DNA from: a virus
Length of the DNA: 58,210 nt
Reading direction: 5' to 3' (one strand)
IMG/VR virus record: IMGVR_UViG_3300007735_000763
Location: 1 to 58,210 of that record
Position numbers and translations under genes: made by a program. Position 1 is the first letter of the stretch. Each line of letters opens with the position of its first letter. This document shows positions 48,809-56,480 of the stretch, one piece after another. The notes under the pieces were generated by a model. The model saw only the letters and a program-made list of their open reading frames with translations, did no database searches and had not been told where the DNA came from.

Positions 48809-49726
48809 ATGGTGCAGGAACAATTGGAATATAACGTCGGCGAGGACGAAACCCCCGCCACAGTCAGTTTGAGCGAGGACGGCAAAGCAGAGGTCGTCCC
48901 CGAGACCGCCCCTAAAGCAGAGGCTGCTCCGGCTCAAGAGAAAGAACTGGATCAGTACAGCGATAACGTCAAAAAGCGTATCGACAAGCTAACGGCCCGG
49001 CTGCGGGAGACGCAGCGCCGTGAGCAGGCGGCGCTGGAGTACGCCAAACAGGTTCAGGCGCGTGCGCAGGAGCTTGAGCAGCAGTACATCCGCACGGACG
49101 AAGGCCGGCTGACCGAGGCCAAGGGCCGTGTTGAGACACAGGTCGTCGCGCTCAAGCAGATCATCCGCAAAGCCCGTGAAGAGGGCGACGTGGATACGGA
49201 GACCGAGGCCCAGCAGCGCCTGACCGCGCTCACGCTCGAACAGAACCAGATCGATCAGGCCTCCGGGCAGCGAGCCGCGTGGCTTGCCCAGCAACAGGCG
49301 GCACAAGAAGCCGCAGCTCAACAGGCGGCGCAGGCTGCCGCCCAGCAGCCTCGTCAGGTTGATCCACGGGTCGAGGAGTGGGCTGAGAGAAACAAGTGGT
49401 ACGGACGGGATAATGTGATGACCCATGCTGCGTGGGGCATTCACCGCCAGTTGCTCCAGGTTGAGGGATTTGACCCCAACTCGGACGAGTACTATCATGA
49501 ACTTGACAAACGTATCCGAGAGGCTTTTCCGCAGAAGTTTGCGGAAGAGAGTTCGGGTACGCAGGGCAGGGCAACAAGAACCGTGCAGACGGTTGCCCCG
49601 GCTTCACGATCCTCTGGGATCAACACCACTGCACGCCGCACTGTCAAATTGACCCCTAGTCAAGTGGCAATTGCAAAAAAGCTGGGCGTTCCCCTTGAGG
49701 AATACGCCAAGTACGTGAAGGAGTAA
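48809..49726 (+). CDS. Probable scaffolding protein
   Basis: 305 residues, ATG after AAGGAGAG. Acidic N-terminus, long coiled coil (about 55-130, VKKRIDKLTARLRETQRREQ), Gln/Ala-rich helix (near 155-180), and a C-terminal basic helical motif (LTPSQVAIAKKLGVPLEEYAKYVKE). This layout and the position just ahead of capsid genes fit an assembly scaffold, absent from the mature head. Confidence 0.7.
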   Translation: MVQEQLEYNVGEDETPATVSLSEDGKAEVVPETAPKAEAAPAQEKELDQYSDNVKKRIDKLTARLRETQRREQAALEYAKQVQARAQELEQQYIRTDEGRLTEAKGRVETQVVALKQIIRKAREEGDVDTETEAQQRLTALTLEQNQIDQASGQRAAWLAQQQAAQEAAAQQAAQAAAQQPRQVDPRVEEWAERNKWYGRDNVMTHAAWGIHRQLLQVEGFDPNSDEYYHELDKRIREAFPQKFAEESSGTQGRATRTVQTVAPASRSSGINTTARRTVKLTPSQVAIAKKLGVPLEEYAKYVKE

Positions 49727-49731
49727 GGACT

Positions 49732-50217
49732 ATGTCGGACGTTAAAATGACTGTTACCCGCGCTTCTCGTGAGACCGAAACTCGCGCGAAGACCGCGCGA
49801 CGCCGACCATGGGCACCGCCTTCACGCTTGGATGCGCCCCCGGCACCTCCGGGTTACAAGCACCGTTGGATTCGGGCTTCGGCAGGAGGGGTAGAAGACC
49901 GCTCGAACATTGCAGGCCGTCTCCGTGAGGGGTACGAGTTTGTACGAGCGGACGAATATCCTGACTTCCCGACCCCATCGGTAGACGATGGTCGACACGC
50001 TGGCGTAATCAGCGTGGGAGGCCTCCTCTTGGCTCGTATCCCCGAAGAAACTGTCGAGGAACGCAACGCGTATTACCTGAATAAGGCGAGCGACCAAATG
50101 CAGGCTGCGGACAACGAGCTGATGAAGAGCAATGCTCACTCGAGCATGGTGATCGAACGCCCGTCCCGCCGGTCTCGTGTTTCATTCGGCGGTTCCAAAA
50201 CTGGAACCAGTGAATAA
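49732..50217 (+). CDS. Head-module protein of unknown function, 161 residues
   Basis: Arg/Pro-rich N-terminus (TARRRPWAPPSRLDAPPAPPG), a central beta-like segment (YKHRWIRASAGGVEDRSNIAGRL), then GGLLLARIPEETVEERNAYYLNKA and a Ser/Arg-rich tail. I recall similar proteins between scaffold and capsid in other aquatic phages. Likely involved in assembly or head completion. Confidence 0.55.
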   Translation: MSDVKMTVTRASRETETRAKTARRRPWAPPSRLDAPPAPPGYKHRWIRASAGGVEDRSNIAGRLREGYEFVRADEYPDFPTPSVDDGRHAGVISVGGLLLARIPEETVEERNAYYLNKASDQMQAADNELMKSNAHSSMVIERPSRRSRVSFGGSKTGTSE

Positions 50218-50237
50218 CTTTTTAGAGGATTTATCAA

Positions 50238-50816
50238 ATGGCAAATGTAGACAAAGCCTTTGGTTTCCGTCCTCTCGGCAATTTGTCTGCGACTGGAGCT
50301 CAGAAGCAGTACGGTTACGAGATTGCGGATAACCAGTCAGGTGCGATCTACCAGGGCGACCTGGTGACGATCGTGAACGGCTATGTTGTTAAGTTCCTCC
50401 CGGCTACGCACGCTGCGGCGCTGGGGGTCTTCAACGGTTGCTTTTACATCGACCCGACGTCGGGCAAGCCGACCTGGAAGAACTACTATCCCGGTAGCGT
50501 CAACATCACCGAAGGCAAGATTACTGCCGACGTGATTGACGATCCGAGCCAGTTGTTCATCGTCCAGGCCGATGGTGTCGTTTCTCAGGCCAACATTGGC
50601 AAGAACGCGGACGTCATTGGAACTGGCGGCAGCACCACCACGGGTGTGTCTACGATGGAGCTGAACACGGCGACCATCGCGGATACGGCGGCACTCAACC
50701 TCAAGATCGTTGGCCTGTGGAATGTCCCTGGCAATGAACTCGGGGAGTTTGCCGTGCTTGTTGTGAAGATCAACGAGCACCTGTACGGCAGCACCGGCGT
50801 TAAGGCCGTAACCTGA
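50238..50816 (+). CDS. Capsid decoration-type protein
   Basis: 192 residues, mostly beta: AFGFRPLGNLSATGAQKQYGYEI, SGAIYQGDLVTIVNGYVVKF, then LGVFNGCFYID. The order of strands and the position immediately before the major capsid gene match small barrel proteins that sit on the capsid surface. Start ATG after AGAGGAT. Confidence 0.6.
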   Translation: MANVDKAFGFRPLGNLSATGAQKQYGYEIADNQSGAIYQGDLVTIVNGYVVKFLPATHAAALGVFNGCFYIDPTSGKPTWKNYYPGSVNITEGKITADVIDDPSQLFIVQADGVVSQANIGKNADVIGTGGSTTTGVSTMELNTATIADTAALNLKIVGLWNVPGNELGEFAVLVVKINEHLYGSTGVKAVT

Positions 50817-50833
50817 TTATAGGGGCATAAAAA

Positions 50834-51742
50834 ATGGCTATTTCACGTGCACAACTTGTTAAGGAGCTGGAGCCGGGCTTGAACGCCCTGTTCGGCCTCG
50901 AGTACAAGAACTACGAAAACGAGCACGCCGAGATTTACTCGGTGGAGACCTCGGATCGTGCGTTCGAGGAAGAGGTGATGGAGTCCGGCTTTGCCGAGGC
51001 TCCGGTGAAGACGGAAGGCGCTGGCGTTGCATACGACCAGGCTCAGGAAGTCTACACTGCTCGCTACACCCACGAGACGATCGCTCTCGCGTTCTCGCTC
51101 ACCGAAGAAGCCGTTGAGGACAACCTCTACGACCGTCTCTCGGCGCGTTACACGAGGGCGCTTGCTCGTTCCATGGCTCAGACGAAGCAGATCAAGGCGG
51201 CCAGCGTGCTTAACGGCGCGTTCACGACCTCCCTTGGTGGCGACGGCAAGCCGCTTTGCGCAGATGACCACCCGACTTTGACGGGTCCAAATCTGGCGAA
51301 CGAGCTGGCCACCGCAGCGGATCTGAGCGAGACCTCCCTCGAGCAGGCTCTGATCGACATCGCCAAGTTCACCGATGAGCGTGGCCTGAAGATCGCTGTT
51401 CAGGGCTTGAAGCTCGTCATCCCGAAGGAACTCATGTTTACGGCTGATCGTATCCTCAAGTCGACGCTTCGTACGGCGACGGCGGATAACGACATCAACG
51501 CTGTCAAGAACATGGGCATGGTGCCGCAGGGCTACACCGTGAACCACTTCCTGACCGACCCGGACGCTTGGTTTATCAAGACCGACGCTCCGAACGGCAT
51601 GAAGATGTTCCAGCGTGTATCCATCAAGACTGGTTTCGAGGGCGACTTCGACACCGGCAACGTGCGGTACAAGGCTCGCGAGCGCTACAGCTTCGGCTTC
51701 AGCGACCCGCGTGGCATCTTCGGATCGCCCGGCGCTGCTTAA
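50834..51742 (+). CDS. Major capsid protein, Mu gpT-like (HK97 fold)
   Basis: 302 residues. VKELEPGLNALFGLEYKNYE, then GAGVAYDQAQEVYTARYTHET, AFSLTEEAVEDNLYDRLSARY and a C-terminal TGFEGDFDTGNVRYKARERYSFGFSDPRGI are typical of the gpT-like major head protein group. No N-terminal prohead protease target is evident. Preceded by the decoration protein, followed by a strong terminator. Confidence 0.88.
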   Translation: MAISRAQLVKELEPGLNALFGLEYKNYENEHAEIYSVETSDRAFEEEVMESGFAEAPVKTEGAGVAYDQAQEVYTARYTHETIALAFSLTEEAVEDNLYDRLSARYTRALARSMAQTKQIKAASVLNGAFTTSLGGDGKPLCADDHPTLTGPNLANELATAADLSETSLEQALIDIAKFTDERGLKIAVQGLKLVIPKELMFTADRILKSTLRTATADNDINAVKNMGMVPQGYTVNHFLTDPDAWFIKTDAPNGMKMFQRVSIKTGFEGDFDTGNVRYKARERYSFGFSDPRGIFGSPGAA

Positions 51743-51755
51743 TCAGCAGACAAGC

Positions 51756-51783
51756 AAGGGGGCCGCAAGGCCCCCTTTCTTTT
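51756..51783 (+). terminator. Terminator after the major capsid gene
   Basis: AAGGGGGCC (51756-51764), GCAA tetraloop, GGCCCCCTT (51769-51777), then TCTTTT. Perfect 9-bp stem 14 bases after the stop codon. Confidence 0.93.
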
Positions 51784-51823
51784 GCCTATAGACTGGCATA
51801 GAGTTCGTCCACGGGGGTTGTTC

Positions 51824-52414
51824 GTGCCATACGCGCAAGACGTCATTGGGATATACAAGATCGTCAACAAGGCGACGAATGCCTGTTATGTTGGGCAATC
51901 CCAGTGCGTTAAAAAGCGCATAAAAGAACATTTCCGGCTACTGCGTTGGAATAAGCATCCAAACGTCAAGCTCCAGAATGCTTACAACAAGTACGGTGCC
52001 CAGAATTTCGTTTGGGAACTTGAGGTGGTGTGCGAGGACACAGAGGACTTGGACAAGCTCGAAGAGGCTTTTCTGTCCAAGCAGGCGTGGTTTGACGAGC
52101 CCACCATCTACAACATTGCCGATTTTGCCAAGGCCCCGATGCGCAATCGCCAGCATTCCGAAGAGGTGCGTGAGCGGATTCGCATCGGCCGTCGAGCCTC
52201 GACGTTTGATTACCGCTCAGAGGGCTACAAGAAACGCTTGTCTGAGGCACACCAAGAGCGGTGGTTTTCTGATCCTGAGTTCATTGCAAAACTCAAGTAC
52301 ATAGTTGACAATCCAGACATGACGTATGCCGAGCGCGCGCGTGTTCTGGGCAAGGACATCTCGTCCACTCGTAGACTTGCGCTCAAATATCAGCATTTAA
52401 AAGGAGTTTTATAA
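51824..52414 (+). CDS. GIY-YIG homing endonuclease with NUMOD3-like repeats
   Basis: 196 residues from GTG 51824, after a GGGGG stretch; a TTG two codons upstream and one at 51782 inside the terminator are alternatives. Nuclease: VIGIYKIVNKATNACYVGQSQCVKKRIKEH, catalytic Glu in KLEEAFL. The C-terminal part has two NUMOD3-like segments (RQHSEEVRERIRIG, YKKRLSEAHQERW) and an HTH-like end (YAERARVLGKDIS). It sits between capsid gene and downstream decoration gene, outside the terminator. TAGAGT at 51799 may be its own -10. Confidence 0.85.
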   Translation: MPYAQDVIGIYKIVNKATNACYVGQSQCVKKRIKEHFRLLRWNKHPNVKLQNAYNKYGAQNFVWELEVVCEDTEDLDKLEEAFLSKQAWFDEPTIYNIADFAKAPMRNRQHSEEVRERIRIGRRASTFDYRSEGYKKRLSEAHQERWFSDPEFIAKLKYIVDNPDMTYAERARVLGKDISSTRRLALKYQHLKGVL

Positions 52415-52415
52415 C

Positions 52416-52748
52416 ATGGCCGCTACGCATTTTTCCGGGCCGGTAGTATCTGATAACGGGTTTGTTGTTGGCTCTGGTGCCACCGTTTCTAAACTGCTTA
52501 GTGCTTCCGCTAGTCTGGACTTTGGCTCTATTTCTGCTGGGGCCCAGGCGGATCTGACGATCACTGTCACGGGGGCCACCACAGGCAACGAAGTTATTAT
52601 GGCTCTTCCGGCTGCTCCGGCTGCGGGCATCGTCTTTAACGCGTTTGTTTCTGCTGCGAATACGGTTACCGTTCGCGCAAGCAACATCTCAGGCTCTCCT
52701 GTGAACCCGTCGCCTGCTACATACGGTGTTGTTGTTCTGTCCGCCTAA
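52416..52748 (+). CDS. Small beta-rich head protein
   Basis: 110 residues, Ser/Ala/Val/Thr-rich beta strands: SGPVVSDNGFVVGSG, LDFGSISAGAQADLTITVTG, NTVTVRASNIS. The start follows AAAGGAG at the end of the GIY-YIG gene. Common next to capsid genes in aquatic phages; probably decoration. Confidence 0.6.
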   Translation: MAATHFSGPVVSDNGFVVGSGATVSKLLSASASLDFGSISAGAQADLTITVTGATTGNEVIMALPAAPAAGIVFNAFVSAANTVTVRASNISGSPVNPSPATYGVVVLSA

Positions 52749-52763
52749 AGTCAGGAGGCTCTT

Positions 52764-53066
52764 ATGAGCTTTGCAAGTGACGTCAAGGCCAAAACCGTGG
52801 TCGCCACAGGCGACATGGTCAATGGCCGCACCCGTATCCAAGGCATTTACTACACCTGCACTGGAACGGCGGCTTTAATCACCCTAAAAACGGGCGGGTC
52901 TGGTGGAACGACGGTGATGGAAGTGCGGACGCCTCCGGCTGCCGGCGCATACGACATCATCATCCCGGACGATGGCATCTTGGCGACCGACGGCGTGCAT
53001 GCCACGTTGTCTTCTGCCGAGGTTCTCAGCGTCACCGTGTTGTACGTGGGCGGAGCACCGGCCTAA
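52764..53066 (+). CDS. Small beta-rich structural protein, 100 residues
   Basis: KTVVATGDMVNGRTRIQGIYYTC, then LKTGGSGGTTVMEVRTPPAAGAYDI and LSVTVLYVGG. Strand-rich with no helix-forming stretch; one base overlap with the next gene. Likely a virion decoration or tail component. Confidence 0.55.
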   Translation: MSFASDVKAKTVVATGDMVNGRTRIQGIYYTCTGTAALITLKTGGSGGTTVMEVRTPPAAGAYDIIIPDDGILATDGVHATLSSAEVLSVTVLYVGGAPA

Positions 53067-53392
53067 TGAGACGCGGTCCGATGGGCATTGCCCTTCGGGG
53101 AGGCGGAGCGGTCCGCAAGGGCATGGGTATCGCTACCTCTGTCAAAAGCGGCAACTTCCGTCCAACCAAACAGGGTGCTGGCATGACCAAAAAGGGCGTG
53201 GCGGCATACCGTCGCGCCAATCCTGGCAGCAAGCTCCAAACCGCCGTTACTGAGTCTAGTCCCGGTCCCGCGCGCGCGAAGCGACGAAAGTCGTTTTGCG
53301 CGCGTTCGGCTGGGCAGATGAAGATGTACCCCGAAGCGGCTAGAGATCCCAACAGTCGCATACGTCAAGCACGCAGAAGGTGGAAGTGTTAG
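53066..53392 (+). CDS. Basic protein, DUF6321-like
   Basis: 108 residues. A Gly/Arg-rich start (GPMGIALRGGGAVRKGMG) resembles that of the gene at 53813. The core has GMTKKGVAAYRRANPGSKLQTAVTE, AKRRKSFCARSAGQMK and a final DPNSRIRQARRRWKC, a pattern I recall as DUF6321. Highly basic, with Cys near both core ends; may bind DNA or be packaged in the head. Confidence 0.65.
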   Translation: MRRGPMGIALRGGGAVRKGMGIATSVKSGNFRPTKQGAGMTKKGVAAYRRANPGSKLQTAVTESSPGPARAKRRKSFCARSAGQMKMYPEAARDPNSRIRQARRRWKC

Positions 53393-53395
53393 TTC

Positions 53396-53644
53396 ATGGA
53401 AATCATGATTTGGAACATTGTGCTGTCTGCGATCGTGGCAGTAATGGGGTTTATGTTGAAGGGCAAGTTTGACGAATTGGCTCGTTTGAGCATTTTGTTG
53501 AACAGAACCCGTGAAGAGGTTGCGAGGGAACACATTACTCGCAAGGAAGTTGACGATAGGATCGAAAAGTTCGTCGCACATGTCGACCAACGGTTCAATC
53601 GTCTCGAACTGAAACTTGATGAGCTGCGAGGCTCGAGGAACTGA
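53396..53644 (+). CDS. Membrane-anchored coiled-coil protein
   Basis: 82 residues. N-terminal hydrophobic helix (about 3-20) followed by a long coiled coil (LARLSILLNRTREEVAREH, then VDQRFNRLELKLDELRG). Topology is like the small lysis-region proteins at 2586 and 2867, but this one lies within the structural operon. Confidence 0.55.
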   Translation: MEIMIWNIVLSAIVAVMGFMLKGKFDELARLSILLNRTREEVAREHITRKEVDDRIEKFVAHVDQRFNRLELKLDELRGSRN

Positions 53645-53646
53645 CA

Positions 53647-53811
53647 ATGGCTGGCAAGATGAAAATGGTCATGAAGAAGGGCAAACGAGTCCCTGCCTTT
53701 GCCGCTGATGGCATGGGTAAGATGAAGAAGGGCGGTATGGCCGACAAGAGCGGCCGTGCCATGAAGAAGGGCGGCAAAGACGCGCGCGGTCGCGCGATGC
53801 GAGGGTACTAA
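53647..53811 (+). CDS. 54-residue Lys/Gly/Met-rich protein
   Basis: ATG 53647 three bases after the previous stop; TAA 53809-53811. Composition is almost only Lys, Gly, Met, Ala, Arg, with MKKGG-type repeats (GKMKKGGMADKSGRAMKKGG). Such peptides are frequent in phage head regions and may bind packaged DNA. Confidence 0.55.
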   Translation: MAGKMKMVMKKGKRVPAFAADGMGKMKKGGMADKSGRAMKKGGKDARGRAMRGY

Positions 53812-53812
53812 C

Positions 53813-54070
53813 ATGGCAGGTCGTGGAATGGGCGCAGCCGTCCGTGGTGGCGGCGCCGTGGGCAGTGGTCCGCGAAACAAGATGGTCTCTGAGCCGAGCA
53901 TGAAGACTGGCAAAGTCGTCATGGCGTCGAAGGGCGGTGCTATTAACCAGCACAAAGAAATGGCCATGGGCATGATGGGCGGCGGCATGATGAGCCGTGG
54001 CTACAAAAAGGGCGGCATGGCCAAGAAAAAGGTCAAGAAGATGCGCTACGGCGGATCGTCTTGCGGCTAA
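53813..54070 (+). CDS. Gly/Met/Lys-rich basic protein
   Basis: 85 residues. It starts GRGMGAAVRGGGAVGSGP, similar to the start of the protein at 53066, suggesting partial duplication. Then EPSMKTGKVVMASKGGAIN and a Met/Gly/Lys tail (GMMGGGMMSRGYKKGG). Disordered and basic; function unknown. Confidence 0.5.
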   Translation: MAGRGMGAAVRGGGAVGSGPRNKMVSEPSMKTGKVVMASKGGAINQHKEMAMGMMGGGMMSRGYKKGGMAKKKVKKMRYGGSSCG

Positions 54071-54073
54071 TAA

Positions 54074-54739
54074 ATGGCTACTTCGGGCACAACCGACTTC
54101 AACCTTTCCATCGATGACATCATCGAGGAGGCGTTTGAGCGTTGCGGCATGCGGCCGACGGCGGGCTATCAGCTCTCGTCGGCCCGCCGTTCGCTCAATC
54201 TCGTCTTTTTGGACTGGGCGAACCGTGGATTAAATCTTTGGACCATTGAGCAAGCGACGTATACGCTGACTCAGGGCACCAAAGAGATCACGCTTGCCAC
54301 GGATACGGTCAACGTGCTCGAGGCAATCATTCGCCAAAACAGCCAGGGCGTTAATTCTGATGTCTACATCGAGCGAATCAGCCGAGAAGACTACCTCAAC
54401 GTCCCGGATAAGACCTCAGAGGCGCGACCGGCGCAGTTCTACGTCGAGCGCACCAACACGCCAAAGGTCTACTTCTATCCGGCTGCGGATCAGACGTATA
54501 CGTTCGTCTACTATCGCATCCGCCGGATCCAGGACGCTGGCATCTACACCAACACCACGGACGTAAACTTCCGTTTCTTGCCGTGTCTGGTGTCTGGTCT
54601 GGCCTTTCAGCTCTCGCTCAAGTACGCGCCCGAGCGCGCGCAGGCCCTGAAGGCACTCTACGAAGAGGACTTCAACCGCGCGGCCTCGGAGGATCGGGAC
54701 ACTGCCAGCGTGCAGTTTGTGCCTGATATGGGGGTTTGA
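54074..54739 (+). CDS. Head-tail adaptor, P22 gp4/T7 gp11-like
   Basis: 221 residues. IDDIIEEAFERCGMRPTAGYQLSSARRSLNLVFLDWANRGLNLW at the N-terminus, RPAQFYVERTNTPKVYFYP in the middle, and FLPCLVSGLAFQLSLKYAPERAQALKALYEEDFNRA near the end: the helical-beta-helical plan of adaptors that dock under the portal. The gene at 55088 has the same plan. One base after it the zinc protein begins. Confidence 0.65.
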   Translation: MATSGTTDFNLSIDDIIEEAFERCGMRPTAGYQLSSARRSLNLVFLDWANRGLNLWTIEQATYTLTQGTKEITLATDTVNVLEAIIRQNSQGVNSDVYIERISREDYLNVPDKTSEARPAQFYVERTNTPKVYFYPAADQTYTFVYYRIRRIQDAGIYTNTTDVNFRFLPCLVSGLAFQLSLKYAPERAQALKALYEEDFNRAASEDRDTASVQFVPDMGV

Positions 54740-54740
54740 C

Positions 54741-55091
54741 ATGGCATACGCCACTGGCAAGTTCTCCTACGGTCTTTGCGACTTCTGTGGGCAGCGATAT
54801 CCCTACAATGTCCTGCGCAAACAGTGGCAGGGCTACATGGTGTGCCCGGACGACTATGAGCCAAAGGAACCGCAACTGGAGCCGCTCCGTTATCGCGGCG
54901 ATGCTATCGCGCTGCGTGACCCGCGTCCCGATCGTATCGAGCCGGTCTCCGTGTTCGTCGGTGCGCCTGGGTTTACGGCGTTCCAAAGCTTTGGTACAGC
55001 GCGCAACACGAACGATATGCGCCCGTACATCGTCGGCCAGGCGTTGATTGCGCAGGGTGTTGTTGGTGGAGTCACGGTAAGCACGTCATGA
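54741..55091 (+). CDS. Small zinc-binding structural-region protein
   Basis: 116 residues from ATG 54741. CDFCGQRYPYNVLRKQWQGYMVCPDDYEPKEP contains CxxC and a later C: an incomplete zinc ribbon with the fourth ligand possibly Asp or His. The second half is Pro/Arg-rich. Similar small proteins occur between adaptor genes in related phages (from memory). ATGA overlap with the next gene. Confidence 0.55.
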   Translation: MAYATGKFSYGLCDFCGQRYPYNVLRKQWQGYMVCPDDYEPKEPQLEPLRYRGDAIALRDPRPDRIEPVSVFVGAPGFTAFQSFGTARNTNDMRPYIVGQALIAQGVVGGVTVSTS

Positions 55092-55744
55092 CATACGACG
55101 AACTGGTCACCAATATTCGTAACTACACCGAAGTGAACTCCAATGTGTTCACTAACTCGGTGATCAATACGTTTATCACCATGGCGGAGAATCAAATCCT
55201 TCGCGAGATCGATCTTGACGTGTTCAAGCTCGAGGTGAGCGGCAATATGACGAGCGGCAACAAGTTTTTGACCGCTCCGAGCGATATTTTGACCCATCGG
55301 TACATGATGATCACGTCTGGGAATGATCAAATCTTCCTAGACTTCCGTGACACGTCGTTTATGAAGGAATACTGGCCGAACGGGGCCTCAACGAGCGTGC
55401 CAAAGTATTATTCGGTGTGGGATCAGAACACGTTCTACATCGCACCGACTCCGAATGCGAACTTTACGGTCGAATTGGGCTATATCTACCGTCCGGCGCA
55501 GCTTTCTTCGACCAATACGACGACTTGGATCAGCAATAACGCCCCGGAAGCCCTGCTTTATGCCTGTTTGATCCAGGCCTATAGCTACACCAAGGGCCCG
55601 GACAACATGCTTCAGTACTTTACGAACTCGTACAAGCAAGCGATCCAGGGCCTCGGCATCGAGCAGCAGGGACGCCGCCGCCGCGACGAGTACCGCGATG
55701 GTATGATCCGCCTGCCGCTCAAATCGGAGTCACCTGGCCCATGA
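55088..55744 (+). CDS. Head-tail adaptor/tail tubular protein A-like
   Basis: 218 residues. MTYDELVTNIRNYTEV, FITMAENQILREIDLDVF, then VPKYYSVWDQNTFYIAPTPN, FTVELGYIYRPAQLS and APEALLYACLIQAYSYTKG, ending in a basic RRRRDEYRDG. This follows the T7 gp11/P22 gp4 adaptor plan. It overlaps both neighbours by 4 bases. Together with 54074 it would build a two-ring neck. Confidence 0.65.
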   Translation: MTYDELVTNIRNYTEVNSNVFTNSVINTFITMAENQILREIDLDVFKLEVSGNMTSGNKFLTAPSDILTHRYMMITSGNDQIFLDFRDTSFMKEYWPNGASTSVPKYYSVWDQNTFYIAPTPNANFTVELGYIYRPAQLSSTNTTTWISNNAPEALLYACLIQAYSYTKGPDNMLQYFTNSYKQAIQGLGIEQQGRRRRDEYRDGMIRLPLKSESPGP

Positions 55745-56028
55745 TTACTGTTGAAATGCCTGTTATAACGGGCGGAGTTTCGGTCGCCACGACCCAAAAT
55801 CGAGGTTGGGGCATCGAGGAACTCGCCCAACGGGCGTCGGACAAGATTATTTTCGTCGGGGATCAGTCGCATCCGGCTGTCCAGGCGCAGGCGCGGGCCT
55901 TTAAGGACCGTGTTACCCACGTGGTCGCCTTCTATTTGAGGGAGGCGGTCGAGCAAGACCGTGCCACGATTGCCAATCGGCTTCGTGAAGCGGGGCATCC
56001 AGAGCTGGTTCACTTGTTAGGAGAGTAG
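55741..56028 (+). CDS. Conserved small phage protein, 95 residues
   Basis: RGWGIEELAQRASDKIIFVGDQSHPAVQAQARAF, then VAFYLREAVEQDRATIANRLREAGHPEL. This helical pattern is very common in aquatic phages next to tail genes, with no assigned role. ATGA overlap with the adaptor. Confidence 0.65.
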   Translation: MITVEMPVITGGVSVATTQNRGWGIEELAQRASDKIIFVGDQSHPAVQAQARAFKDRVTHVVAFYLREAVEQDRATIANRLREAGHPELVHLLGE

Positions 56029-56030
56029 AA

Positions 56031-56468
56031 ATGGCATTTTCAGGCAATTACATGTGCACCAGCTTCAAGGTGGAGCTGATGAAGGCGGTGCACAACTTCA
56101 CAACGGGCACCGGAAACACCTTCAAGCTTGCCTTGTACGACAACAGCGCGTCCTTTACGGCCGCGACCACGGCGTATACGGCGACCAACGAGGTGGCAAA
56201 CTCCGGCACGTACTCCGCTGGCGGCGGTACGCTTACAAATGTGACCCCGACGAGCTCGGGCACGACGGCGTTTACGGACTTTGCGGACCTTTCGTTCACC
56301 AGCGCGACGATCACTGCCTACGGGGCGTTGATTTACAACGATACGGCGGCGGGCGATCCGTCGGTTTGTATCCTCGACTTTGGTGGCGCGAAGACTTCGA
56401 CCAGCGGCACGTTCACGATCATCTTCCCGACGGCTGATTCGACTAGCGCAATCATCCGCATCGCGTAA
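56031..56468 (+). CDS. Small tail/fibre-associated protein
   Basis: 145 residues, beta-rich and Thr/Ser-rich: CTSFKVELMKAVHNF, NTFKLALYDNSASFTAATTAYT, ALIYNDTAAGDPSVCILDFGG. A family I recall near tail fibres. It is likely exposed on the particle. Confidence 0.6.
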   Translation: MAFSGNYMCTSFKVELMKAVHNFTTGTGNTFKLALYDNSASFTAATTAYTATNEVANSGTYSAGGGTLTNVTPTSSGTTAFTDFADLSFTSATITAYGALIYNDTAAGDPSVCILDFGGAKTSTSGTFTIIFPTADSTSAIIRIA

Positions 56469-56480
56469 TTTGAGTCGGAA

